A stretch of DNA of 64,000 nucleotides from Clavibacter sp. (GTDB lineage: Bacteria; Actinomycetota; Actinomycetes; Nanopelagicales; Nanopelagicaceae). Both the position numbers and the translations under genes were made by a program. Location of the stretch: contig BGOH01000002.1 of assembly GCA_003569145.1 (NCBI GenBank), positions 124,001-188,000 of the forward strand. Direction: 5' to 3'. Position 1 is the first letter of the stretch. Each line of letters begins with the position of its first letter. A model generated the notes under the pieces. That model saw only the letters and a program-made list of their open reading frames with translations, did no database searches and was not told the origin of the DNA. Positions 56,176 to 64,000 of this stretch are shown here, one piece after another.

Positions 56176-56663
56176 ATGAAATTATTTGATGGCGATGATC
56201 TAGGTGGACCATTTGATCTAATTGCTGGACTTCCACTTCATCCTTTAGCCTCACATGCCCCAGTTGTTTTAGTGCCACTAGTGGCCTTTGCAGCTCTTGC
56301 TATGTCTTATTGGCCAAGTTTTTCAAGAAGATATGGCCTTCCAGTTCTAATTCTTGCAGTAATTTCACAACTATCTTTGTTTCTTGCCAAAGCAAGTGGA
56401 GAATCTTTTCAAGAAAGACTCAATAAAAAGTTGAAGAACATCAAAGCTATGGTGAAGTCGCGCCATTTACCTTCATTCCACTTTTAATTCTGCTATTCAT
56501 TCGATATCGGATGGATAAAACAGGCGCTGGTATTGGCTCGCCTGTCGTAAGAAGGCTGGTTTCAATTCTTCTAGCCCTTGCTGCAATCTTGGCCTTGGTC
56601 TATATCTTTTTAACCGGCCACTCAGGAGCAGAATCGGTCTGGGGCTGGCTAGCTAAAAATTAA
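56176..56663 (+). CDS. DUF2231 membrane protein, frameshifted
   Basis: The first frame (56176-56487) begins with FDLIAGLPLHPLASHAPVVLVPLVAFAAL, the DUF2231 start. It derails at the A5 run 56425-56429. Adding one A gives NKKVEEHQSYGEVAPFTFIP and continues through VRRLVSILLALAAILALVYIFLTGHSGAESVWGWLAKN to a stop at 56661. The restored 163-residue protein has four membrane helices and the family's closing GHSGAxxVW motif. The family is probably heme- or redox-related, but its function is not established. It follows ggt by 21 bases. Confidence 0.82.
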
Positions 56664-57856
56664 ATCTTTGAGCGCTTTAAAGTTTTAAAGATAAGCAAGC
56701 TAATCAGAGCACTGACCACAGATCCCATAATCACTGAAAAGATTGCTAGATTCACAATCTCTGGGCTATCAAAAGCCAAGCGAGCAATAAATATTGCAAC
56801 GGTAAATCCAATTCCTGCGGCGCTTCCTGTGGCAATTAGATCTAGATTCCTAGCACCTTGTGGGTATTCGGCAATCTTTATTTTTCTTGCCGCCATGGTT
56901 GCAAGGAGTACGCCTAGCGGTTTGCCAATTACTAGACCGAGGAAGATTCCCCATGCAATAACTGAGTTAAGTGCGCTGTTAATTGACTGGCTTGAAATCT
57001 CAACTCCAGTATTTGCAAAAGCAAAAATTGGCACGATTACATAGCTACTAATCGGATGAAATTTATGCTCTAAGTATTCAATAACCGAAACAGATCCATC
57101 TTCGCTATCGGTAAGATTTGATTTGGTTCGCGCAATATTCGGGGTGAGCAGACCCAAAATAACTCCAGCAATTGTTGGATGTATCCCGAATCTGTATGCG
57201 CAATACCAGAGTGATAAGGCTAGCGGCAGATAGACCAATGCAGATTGACTTCCAAGCTTTCTAAATCCCAAGATGGCAAAGATTGTTAGTAGCCCTGCAA
57301 GGCCCCAGGAGAGATTAACTCCAGTTGAGTAAACCAGGGCAATAATTAATATCGCGCCAATATCATCAATCACAGCTAGCGCTAGTAGAAATGATCGAAG
57401 CGAGGCAATTGCGCTACTTCCAACCAAGGCAAGAAGTCCAACGGCAAGTGCAATATCGGTTGCCACCGGAACTGCCCAACCATTTGGTTCCACTCCCCCG
57501 GCAATTGCTAGATAAATAATGGCAGGAAGGCTCATTCCGCCAATTGCTGCAAATAGTGGAGCTGCTGCTGCTTTAAAAGATGCTAGATGGCCTGAAGTTA
57601 GCTCTCGCTTAATCTCAAGGCCAACGACAAAGAAAAAGAGGCTCATAAGTAAATAGTTGATGCTCTTTAATATTGTGAATTCTAATTCCAGACTCGATGG
57701 CCCTATTTGAAATTTAAGATCTAGAAAAGCAAAGTAGTTATCTGCAAGGCCAGAGTTTGCCGCAAGTAAGCCAAGGGCTGAAGCGATAAGAATTAAAGTG
57801 CCGCTAGATGACTCTCTATGAAGAAAGTCTCTCAAAGGGGCAATCACGCGATTCAT
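56660..57856 (-). CDS. nhaA: Na+/H+ antiporter NhaA
   Basis: The protein has 398 residues with about twelve helices. FFFVVGLEIKRELTSGHL, GWAVPVATDIALAVGLLALVG with the two transport aspartates' region, ALAVIDDIGAILIIALVY (second conserved aspartates) and PIFAFANTGVEI identify NhaA. It exchanges external protons for internal sodium and controls pH and salt balance. A sodium-based system fits an aquatic cell. The stop overlaps the restored DUF2231 stop by four bases. Confidence 0.95.
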   Translation of the reverse strand: MNRVIAPLRDFLHRESSSGTLILIASALGLLAANSGLADNYFAFLDLKFQIGPSSLELEFTILKSINYLLMSLFFFVVGLEIKRELTSGHLASFKAAAAPLFAAIGGMSLPAIIYLAIAGGVEPNGWAVPVATDIALAVGLLALVGSSAIASLRSFLLALAVIDDIGAILIIALVYSTGVNLSWGLAGLLTIFAILGFRKLGSQSALVYLPLALSLWYCAYRFGIHPTIAGVILGLLTPNIARTKSNLTDSEDGSVSVIEYLEHKFHPISSYVIVPIFAFANTGVEISSQSINSALNSVIAWGIFLGLVIGKPLGVLLATMAARKIKIAEYPQGARNLDLIATGSAAGIGFTVAIFIARLAFDSPEIVNLAIFSVIMGSVVSALISLLIFKTLKRSKI

Positions 57857-57869
57857 AATCTAAAAGGTA

Positions 57870-58937
57870 TCACCTTGCGCTAGCGCTGCTTGCCGCTCTA
57901 TCAGCGCTTAATATCTCCTTGACCATAGGAACGACCTGGGTGGCATAAAGCTCAATTGAATTCATCAATTTAGAGTGCGCCATAGGCCCATTTGAATACT
58001 TGAAATCAAATCGCTCTGCGCCAATAGATTTCATTGCATAGGCAATCTTTCTTGCCACCTGCTCTGGAGTTCCAACATAGAAGGAGCCATATTTAACTTC
58101 GTTAATGAAATGTTCTTTTGTGACCTGCCCCCAGCCGCGTTCTCTGCCAATACGTCCAAACATCACTTGATAATGGGGCCATAGTTCCTCGATTGCGATT
58201 TCTTGGGAGGCAGCGATATGACCAGGTGAGTGAATAGAAATTGGGCGAATTGGATGTCCAAACTCATTCATTGAACTTCGATAAAGATCTGCAAATGGCG
58301 CAAAGCGGGCAGGATCACCGCCAATGATGGCAATTGCTAATTTGGCATTAAGCCTTGCAGCTCTTACAACTGATTCAGGAGTTCCACCAACTCCAACTCG
58401 AAGTGGAATGCTGCCGCGCTCAGTCTTGGGATAAATCTCCTGATTAATTAGCGGTGCTCGCATAGTTCCTGACCAAGTCACTGCCTTCTCTTTTAATATC
58501 TCAACTAATAGCTCAAGTTTCTCTTCAAATAGCGCGCCGTAATCAGAGAGTTCATAGCCAAAGAGTGGAAATGATTCGATAAATGATCCTCGCCCTGCAG
58601 TAATTTCTGCTCTTCCATTTGAGAGCGCATCAATTGTGGCAAATCTTTGATAGACCCGAACCGGATCATCACTTGATAAAACAGTAACGCCGGTGCCGAG
58701 TGTGATCTGCTTAGTTCTAGTTGCAATTCCGGCCAGAACAGTATCTGGCGAAGATATTGCAAAGTCATCCCTGTGATGCTCGCCAATGCTGAAATGATCT
58801 AGGCCTAATTGATCTGCCAGAACGGCCTGCTCAACCACATTTCTAATCGTGGCTGCTGCAGAGATTGGCGCTCCAGAATCATCGTTTTGAGTATCACCGA
58901 AGGTATCGAGGCCAAATTTCAGATTATCTAAATCCAT
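57870..58937 (-). CDS. Luciferase-like (LLM) flavin monooxygenase
   Basis: The protein has 355 residues and is a bacterial luciferase-like TIM barrel. It has QAVLADQLGLDHFSIGEHHRDDFAISSPDTVLAGIATRTKQITLGTGVTVLSSDDPVRVYQRFATID, SNGRAEITAGRGSFIESFPLFG and VGVGGTPESVVRAARL. The group uses FMN (or F420 in some actinobacteria) and resembles the YhbW/atypical luciferase family. The substrate is unknown. It is divergent from the photolyase with 36 bases between starts. Confidence 0.87.
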   Translation of the reverse strand: MDLDNLKFGLDTFGDTQNDDSGAPISAAATIRNVVEQAVLADQLGLDHFSIGEHHRDDFAISSPDTVLAGIATRTKQITLGTGVTVLSSDDPVRVYQRFATIDALSNGRAEITAGRGSFIESFPLFGYELSDYGALFEEKLELLVEILKEKAVTWSGTMRAPLINQEIYPKTERGSIPLRVGVGGTPESVVRAARLNAKLAIAIIGGDPARFAPFADLYRSSMNEFGHPIRPISIHSPGHIAASQEIAIEELWPHYQVMFGRIGRERGWGQVTKEHFINEVKYGSFYVGTPEQVARKIAYAMKSIGAERFDFKYSNGPMAHSKLMNSIELYATQVVPMVKEILSADRAASSASAR

Positions 58938-58973
58938 GGAGCAAAATCTATCAGGGTCAATACAATTGCGCGC

Positions 58974-60449
58974 ATGATAGAGCGCATCCTCTACGTTGGC
59001 TTTGATCAGTTAAACGCCAAATACGGAGTCTTAAAGAGCGCTGATGCCAAAAAGGATGTAATTGCACTGATTCAAAGTGAGCCAATGACTACTGGCAAAA
59101 ATTGGCACCCAGAACGGCTTTATTTCTTAATTTCAAGTGCTAGACATTTTGCTCAAGAGCTAAGAGAAAAAGGGTTTAAAGTCGAATATATAAATGCAAG
59201 TAGTACAACTGCAGGCCTTGATGAGCTTTCAAAGAGATACAAGGATGTAAAGATTTTTGCAGCAGAGCCTTCTTCTCATCGTCTCTTTCAATCTTTGAGT
59301 GAATATGGCGTAAGTTTTGTTGAGAACGACTTCTTTCTAACTTCTCGTTCACTCTTTGCTAAATGGGCCGATGAACAGAAGAGCTACTTGATGGAGAACT
59401 TCTATCGCAAACAGAGAGTTCGTCTAAATATCTTGATGGATAAAGCAAAGCCGCTAGGTGGGGCCTGGAACTTTGATAAGGACAATCGCTTGCCGCCACC
59501 AAAGAACTACAAGTGGCCTAAATATCTTACCCACGCCCCAGATGAAATAGATCTAGAGGTTGCTAAAGAGCTAGGACATAGCCCATCTACCAATTGGGCT
59601 ACAACAAGAGCTGGCGCACTTAAACAACTCGATAACTTTCTAAAAAACCACTTCGCAAACTTTGGTCCCTATGAAGATGCCATCACCGATGAGAATTGGG
59701 CGCTGCACCACTCACTGCTTAGCCCTTACTTAAATAACGGCCTACTTCACCCCGAGGAAGTTATTAAGGCAGCACTTAAGAGATTTGAAAAGGGAGATAT
59801 CCCAATTGCCTCTGCAGAGGCCTTTATCAGGCAGATCATTGGCTGGCGTGAATATGTCAATGGAATGTATTGGTATCTAGGAAGTGAGTATCGCCAAAAA
59901 AATGGTTTGCAGGCAAAGCGAGAGCTGCCGCAATTATTTAGTGATCCAAGTAAAACCAATATGAACTGCATGAAAAACACGATTACCGATATCAATAATC
60001 GCGCCTGGGTTCATCACATTCCGCGCTTAATGATCTTGAGTAACTTTGCCCTTATCGCTGGGATTAATCCCCAGCAATTTCTGCAATGGATGAGAGAGGT
60101 TTTCATTGATGCTAGCGATTGGGTGATGGTTCCAAATGTAATTGGTATGGGAGTACACGCCGATGGTGGAATTATGATGACAAAGCCCTACGCGGCAGGG
60201 GGTGCCTATATTTCAAGAATGAGCACACACTGCAAAGGTTGTTACTTTGATCCAAAGAAGCGCACCGGCGATGATGCCTGTCCATTTACGACTCTCTATT
60301 GGGACTTTCTAGATCGACATCGCCAACAGTTTCAAGGAAATCACCGGATTGCCCAACAACTATTTGGTCTTGATCGACTTAAAGATTTAGATGAAGTTAG
60401 ATCTAGAGCAAAGGATGTTCTTAAGAAACTAGATCAAGGAAAACTTTAA
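58974..60449 (+). CDS. FeS-type photolyase/cryptochrome (PhrB-like, DPRP family)
   Basis: The protein has 491 residues. It belongs to the deoxyribodipyrimidine photolyase-related family (FeS-BCP), whose members repair (6-4) photoproducts using FAD and an iron-sulfur cluster. The N-terminal domain begins ILYVGFDQLN. The helical FAD domain contains ASAEAFIRQIIGWREYVNGMYW, NNRAWVHHIPRLMILSNFALIAG and DASDWVMVPNVIGMGVHADGG. The four cluster cysteines appear to be in NMNCMKN, THCKGC and DACPF. GTG/ATG alternatives are not needed; the ATG is clear. It fits life in sunlit water. Confidence 0.92.
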   Translation: MIERILYVGFDQLNAKYGVLKSADAKKDVIALIQSEPMTTGKNWHPERLYFLISSARHFAQELREKGFKVEYINASSTTAGLDELSKRYKDVKIFAAEPSSHRLFQSLSEYGVSFVENDFFLTSRSLFAKWADEQKSYLMENFYRKQRVRLNILMDKAKPLGGAWNFDKDNRLPPPKNYKWPKYLTHAPDEIDLEVAKELGHSPSTNWATTRAGALKQLDNFLKNHFANFGPYEDAITDENWALHHSLLSPYLNNGLLHPEEVIKAALKRFEKGDIPIASAEAFIRQIIGWREYVNGMYWYLGSEYRQKNGLQAKRELPQLFSDPSKTNMNCMKNTITDINNRAWVHHIPRLMILSNFALIAGINPQQFLQWMREVFIDASDWVMVPNVIGMGVHADGGIMMTKPYAAGGAYISRMSTHCKGCYFDPKKRTGDDACPFTTLYWDFLDRHRQQFQGNHRIAQQLFGLDRLKDLDEVRSRAKDVLKKLDQGKL

Positions 60450-60565
60450 CGAGGGCAGCTGCAAATCTGATCTTTATTTATTCCAGCAAGTGCCTCAGAT
60501 ATGTGTTCTCCGCAGCCCTCCCAAGTCCACTTGCCACAAGAGCGACATTTAACTGCGCTACACAT
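60446..60565 (-). CDS. Small zinc-ribbon-like protein, 39 residues
   Basis: A 39-residue frame reads MCSAVKCRSCGKWTWEGCGE and ends QICSCPR. Six cysteines lie in CxxxxCxxCG...CG and CxC patterns, suggesting one bound zinc. Very short proteins with this CRxCGKxTWxGCG pattern are widespread in actinobacteria, but no function is known to me. AAGGA lies ten bases before the ATG. The stop overlaps the photolyase stop by four bases. Confidence 0.78.
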   Translation of the reverse strand: MCSAVKCRSCGKWTWEGCGEHISEALAGINKDQICSCPR

Positions 60566-60621
60566 GATTTAAGAATCCTTTCTAGAAATGATTTAAATGC
60601 AGGGCAATAGTTTAGTAGGAC

Positions 60622-61119
60622 TTACCCATTACTAATCTCATAGCTCCATAGATCTAAATCATCAAGATTTACCGGCTTAAATCCCTTGGCCTCAAGGGCG
60701 CTAGCAATTTGTGCTCGATGCTCTGTTGCATGGTGGATGCTTTGGGAGAGAATTGTGGAGCGCCATCTTTTTACAAGGTTTCCTGAGTAGTTTTTAAATT
60801 CAAGTAGCTCATCATCTAGCTTTGCAGATTCCAAAAGTGCAGCATCAATAGCTGCTGCCTGCTTAGCAAGTGCATCCAAATCAGCAATTTTGCCTATCTC
60901 TTGGATTGACTCGCCAGGGACTTCAGGATGTTTACCAGTTATGCGAAATGCATAAGCATCAGCAGAATCAACGATGTGATGAGTAATCTCAGCGACAAAC
61001 CACTCAGGATTTGTGGCAAAAGACTTTAAGGCAGCTTCAGGAAGGGTTGCTAGATGCTCAATTGTCAATTGATTCGCCCAAGCCATATGCCTTAATAAGC
61101 GCTCTAAACCAATAGTCAT
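60622..61119 (-). CDS. DinB-like four-helix protein (2)
   Basis: The protein has 165 residues. The three family histidines are likely in LLRHMAWANQLTIEHL, AEITHHIVDSADAYAF and SIHHATEHRAQIASAL. This matches DinB proteins that bind a divalent metal, some with thiol-transferase activity. It overlaps the upstream methyltransferase gene by four bases, so the two are probably coupled. It is unlike the DinB-type gene at 52.6 kb in detail. Confidence 0.88.
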   Translation of the reverse strand: MTIGLERLLRHMAWANQLTIEHLATLPEAALKSFATNPEWFVAEITHHIVDSADAYAFRITGKHPEVPGESIQEIGKIADLDALAKQAAAIDAALLESAKLDDELLEFKNYSGNLVKRWRSTILSQSIHHATEHRAQIASALEAKGFKPVNLDDLDLWSYEISNG

Positions 61120-61567
61120 GGTTTTTTTCCTTTTCTAAACCTTGGGAAGAATGGTGGAATTGATTTTTGAAACTCAATACTTTCTGGAAATTTATCTCTC
61201 AATATCTGATCTTCATACCTTGCCTTATATAGCAACAGGGCAGTTAATAGCAGAGCTGCAATTAAAACACTGCCACTTTGTTTCCAGAGATAAGCAGCTA
61301 GAGCGAGAATAAAGAGAGCAGAATAAATTGGATGTCTTATCTTTGAGTAGATACCACTTGTTACTAGATCTGCCCCCTCTTTACTCTCAGGAAGAGGTGT
61401 TAGCGCGCTTCCTAAATCTCTAAAGGCGCGAAATAGAATGAGTACTGCAAGAAGTGCTAGTAGAGCTGCCAAAGCAGATCTAAGTTGCGAACTATCTTTA
61501 GATCCGGCAATAGAGCCAAAGCAAAGAGCAGAATGAATTGAAGCGTTACAACTAACTTGCCCTTCAT
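61116..61567 (-). CDS. Isoprenylcysteine methyltransferase-like membrane protein, frameshifted
   Basis: The main frame (from a TTG at 61472) contains TSGIYSKIRHPIYSALFILALAAYLW, the SAM-binding signature of ICMT/PEMT-type membrane methyltransferases, and the C-terminal RYEDQILRDKFPESIEFQKSIPPFFPR. An ATG at 61567 opens a frame with a hydrophobic segment (VTLQFILLFALALL). Adding one base within CCGG at 61504-61507 joins them as LLP-GSKDSSQLRSALAALLAL, giving about 150 residues and four helices. The substrate is unknown. It is followed by the DinB-like gene. Confidence 0.75.
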
Positions 61568-61593
61568 GATTAAAGTCTAACTAGCAGAAAGGC

Positions 61594-62931
61594 TTATCTA
61601 GCTCGCTTTGCCCGTGGGGCGCTTCTCTTGTTTCGAGTCTGATCATTTCCAACTCTCTTGCGCTTTCGACCGCCCTTAGGTCTTGGCCCTGAGCCGCGCT
61701 CTGGCGCTTTTGTTACTGATTTTTCTTTAGCCTCTGGAGTTGGAATTCCACTAGGAGTTCTTGCCCCGGCAATCTTTACCAACTTCTCATCCATTGGAGC
61801 AACTGCCATAACCCAAGTTTCAACTCCAGCTCTTAGGGCTATTCCAGCCATAGTTCTCTGCTCTTGATGGGTGGCAAGTGAGATTACTTTTCCAGATTCT
61901 CCAGCTCTAGCAGTTCGCCCAGATCTATGTAGATAATCTTTATGATCTGCAGGAAGATCAACATGGACTACTAGGTCAATGCCGTCAACATGGATTCCTC
62001 GAGCAGCAACATCAGTTGCAATTAAGACTGCGCTCTCTGAATCTTTAAATCTTGCAAGAGTTCTAGTTCTAACTGCCTGTGATTTTCCGCCATGGAGAGT
62101 TCCGACTTTGATGCCAACATGAGCAAGGTTTGCTGCCAACTTATCAGCGCCGCGCTTTGTTCTAACAAATAGCAGAGTTTTTCCCTGTCTTGCTGCAATC
62201 TGATTGATGATATTTGATTTATCGCCTTGGCGATAGACAAAGACATAATGCTCAGCTTTGACTTTGGTTCCTTCAATTTCCTTAATGGAGTGAGATCTAG
62301 GCTCTTTTAGATATTGCTTAACTAAGCCATCTACTCCGCGATCAAGAGTTGCAGAGAAGAGAAGGCGCTGTCCACCTTTTTTAGTCTGATTTAAAATCTC
62401 TTTAACAGCAGGAAGAAAGCCCATATCAGCCATCTGATCTGCTTCATCTAGAACAGTGATTTCAAGGTGATCAAAGCGAATATCTTTTCTATCAAGAAGA
62501 TCTATTAGGCGACCTGGAGTTGCAACAACGATAGAGATGGATTTCTTTAAGGCATTGACCTGTTTGCCATATGGCATTCCGCCGGCAATTACTACACATT
62601 CATGGCCAACTGATCTTGCAAGGGGGCGAAGGACCTCATCTATTTGCTGGGCTAGCTCTCTAGTCGGAGCAAGGACAAGTGCTAGTGGTTGATGAGCCTT
62701 TGCTCTCATGCCATAGATGTTATGAAGTAGAGCTAGACCAAAGGCAAGAGTCTTTCCAGAGCCAGTCTGGCCTCGGCCCAATATGTCATGGCCAGCAATT
62801 GCATCAGGAATGGTTGCTGCCTGAATCGGAAAAGGATTAGTTATTCCCTGCTGATCAAGAGTTTTAATGAGTGCAGGGTTTAGCCCAAGGGATTTAAAGG
62901 TTATTTCTTTTGTTGCAGGTTTAACGGACAT
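61594..62931 (-). CDS. DEAD-box RNA helicase
   Basis: The protein has 445 residues. All core motifs are present: the Q motif with FPIQAATIP, GRGQTGSGKT, PTRELAQQ, ATPGR, VLDEADQM, FSATL, VATDVAARGIHVDG and HRSGRTARAGESG. A basic tail of about 60 residues (RPKGGRKRKRVGNDQTRNKRSAPRAKRAR) probably binds RNA. Such enzymes remodel ribosomal or structured mRNAs, often in the cold. A stem-loop lies in its leader. Confidence 0.94.
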   Translation of the reverse strand: MSVKPATKEITFKSLGLNPALIKTLDQQGITNPFPIQAATIPDAIAGHDILGRGQTGSGKTLAFGLALLHNIYGMRAKAHQPLALVLAPTRELAQQIDEVLRPLARSVGHECVVIAGGMPYGKQVNALKKSISIVVATPGRLIDLLDRKDIRFDHLEITVLDEADQMADMGFLPAVKEILNQTKKGGQRLLFSATLDRGVDGLVKQYLKEPRSHSIKEIEGTKVKAEHYVFVYRQGDKSNIINQIAARQGKTLLFVRTKRGADKLAANLAHVGIKVGTLHGGKSQAVRTRTLARFKDSESAVLIATDVAARGIHVDGIDLVVHVDLPADHKDYLHRSGRTARAGESGKVISLATHQEQRTMAGIALRAGVETWVMAVAPMDEKLVKIAGARTPSGIPTPEAKEKSVTKAPERGSGPRPKGGRKRKRVGNDQTRNKRSAPRAKRAR

Positions 62932-62953
62932 AAAAAATACAGACCAATCATCT

Positions 62954-62967
62954 AGACATGTATGTCT
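62954..62967 (-). promoter_or_regulatory. Inverted repeat upstream of the helicase gene
   Basis: AGACAT (62954-62959) and ATGTCT (62962-62967) flank two bases, and CTAG-like ends extend the symmetry. It lies about 25 bases before the helicase ATG on the minus strand, either as an operator or as an mRNA hairpin. The rest of the gap to 63110 shows no gene. It contains a near repeat AAAGCCTGACTTT / AAAGCCTCACTTT at about 63023 and 63080. Confidence 0.4.
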
Positions 62968-63110
62968 CTAGTGACTTGTCGTATTTACGAAAAGATAAGA
63001 CCTACATATAAGCCGGCTCTAAAGCCTGACTTTGGATTTTCTCTACGCAAGGCGCGTGAAGACAGGCCTAAGAGTATCTCAAAGCCTCACTTTTTATCTA
63101 ATCTAGCCCC

Positions 63111-63641
63111 ATGGAAGATCTCACTAGGGGCGATTTAGCCAATAAGCGGCCAATATTGCGTCTGAGATGCAACTTAGTTGATTTAAATTTAGCAGCAGAT
63201 AATTTGGATTCAGAGTTTGAACTTGAAAGTTTTATAAGAAATAAAGATGAATCAAGATACTTGAACCTAAACAATCAAATCTTCATTGGCCATCCAGACC
63301 AGAGCGATTGGGATCTATCAAAACTCCTTGCCAAAATGGGAGAGGTTTGGTTCCGTCCAGATCGCCTCATATTTATGAAAAAAGATGGTAAAGATTTAGG
63401 ATTTTTCTGGCTTAAAGAACATACATTAATTGGCAGAAAAGTATGTGAGATCTATGTAATCGGGATAATTTCTCAAATGCAGGGACAGGGTTTAGGAAAG
63501 AAAATCCTTACCTGCGCCCTCCAGCAGATTATCTCTGATGGATTTAGTGAGGCTTGGGTCTATACCGATGAAAGTAATGAAAAAGCATTAAAGCTTTATC
63601 GCAGCTTTGGTTTTGAAGTTGATTTAGTCTCCGAGCTCTGA
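63111..63641 (+). CDS. GNAT-family acetyltransferase
   Basis: The protein has 176 residues. The N-terminal part is variable. The acetyl-CoA binding core VCEIYVIGIISQMQGQGLGKKILTCALQQI and the closing AWVYTDESNEKALKLYRSFGFEVD are classic GNAT motifs A and B. The layout resembles the C-terminal half of MshD-like enzymes (VYVIGV...QGxGLG), so mycothiol synthesis is possible but unproven. Its 3' end overlaps the convergent zur gene by about 46 bases. Confidence 0.82.
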   Translation: MEDLTRGDLANKRPILRLRCNLVDLNLAADNLDSEFELESFIRNKDESRYLNLNNQIFIGHPDQSDWDLSKLLAKMGEVWFRPDRLIFMKKDGKDLGFFWLKEHTLIGRKVCEIYVIGIISQMQGQGLGKKILTCALQQIISDGFSEAWVYTDESNEKALKLYRSFGFEVDLVSEL

Positions 63642-64000
63642 CACCTATCGCATACTCCAAATACTTCTAAGTTATGGCTGACATCTTGATAGCCATGCTT
63701 CTTTGCAATTTTGCTAGTGACAACTTCTATCGCTTCTAGATCAAATTCCTGAGTAGCTCCGCATACCCGGCAGATTAAGTGGTGATGATGGCCGCCATCT
63801 TGTCCGCATCGTCTATAGAGCCGCTCGCCACTGGGACTAATTAAGGCATCTACTTTGCCCTCCTGACTTAATCTCTCAAGACGGCGATAGATAGTGGCAA
63901 GACCGATTGAACTTCCCTGCTGATTTAAGATTTTATGAATCTGTTGGGCGCTTAAGAATGATCTAAATCATTGATTACTTCAACCAAACGGGATTCACGA
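63596..64000 (-). CDS. zur: Fur-family zinc repressor (Zur), frameshifted, 5' end cut
   Basis: The 5' end lies beyond the window. The visible part has a winged helix (LSAQQIHKILNQQGSSIGLATIYRRLERLSQEGKVD) and the metal sites YRRCGQDGGHHHHLICRVCG and VFGVCDRC, which match Zur more closely than Fur. The frame stops after VINDLDHS. Adding one T at 63957-63958 gives VINDLDHFLSAQQIHK and removes the stop. Zur represses zinc-uptake genes when zinc binds. A fitting operator stands before the ZIP gene at 19.7 kb. Confidence 0.88.

Overview
The window looks like a piece of chromosome from a small-genome, free-living freshwater actinobacterium, most likely of the acI / Nanopelagicales type. This is inferred from gene content, not from a marker gene. 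It carries actinobacterial families (DUF3145, GlnA2-type glutamine synthetase, type-2 LeuA, an Rv2466c-like thioredoxin-fold protein, a Zur repressor), the two-subunit lycopene cyclase CrtYc/CrtYd and a Blh-type carotene cleavage enzyme (retinal for a rhodopsin). Base composition is moderate by eye and intergenic gaps are short. There is no phage, insertion sequence, CRISPR array or rRNA.

Layout. 1-3.5 kb: DUF3145, cold-shock protein, M23 peptidase, blh facing crtYc-crtYd, and tRNA-Met. 3.5-13 kb: GH25 lysozyme, divergent glpD/glpK, and GH36 alpha-galactosidase divergent from galT-galK. 13-20.5 kb: a leftward housekeeping run glyS-dusB-DUF218-dgt-dnaG with tRNA-Asn, then a ZIP metal transporter behind a Zur-like operator. 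20.5-29.3 kb: leftward leuL-leuA-recO-uppS and a thioredoxin-fold gene, glnA2, cysK-cysE and nadE. 29.3-33 kb: panB, an MFS exporter, a lysine/arginine repeat histone-like protein and a CPBP protease. 33-46.5 kb: a tryptophan/indoleamine dioxygenase and two tandem copies of a peptide-type ABC transporter, each with a convergent PH-like membrane gene; one ATPase seems to serve both. 46.6-51.1 kb: two related MFS exporters around a queuosine salvage pair (tgt, yhhQ). 51-64 kb: stress and accessory functions (DUF305, GNATs, DinB proteins, an ABC exporter, gamma-glutamyltransferase, NhaA, an FeS-type photolyase, a DEAD-box helicase) and zur at the right edge.

Together the genes describe a photoheterotroph that scavenges peptides, glycerol and galactosides, makes leucine, cysteine, glutamine, NAD and pantothenate precursors, and salvages a queuosine precursor. 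Regulation visible in the sequence includes a leucine-codon-rich leader peptide before leuA, a Zur-like palindrome before the ZIP gene, and strong stem-loops between each binding-protein gene and its permease gene.

Quality caution. At least ten genes (blh, a small membrane protein, glyS, the thioredoxin-fold gene, the dioxygenase, the transporter ATPase, one MFS gene, a DUF2231 gene, a methyltransferase and zur) are broken by apparent single-base deletions, mostly in short homopolymers. Adding one base restores each family's conserved continuation. This looks like residual assembly error rather than true gene decay, so those genes are annotated over their full restored spans.
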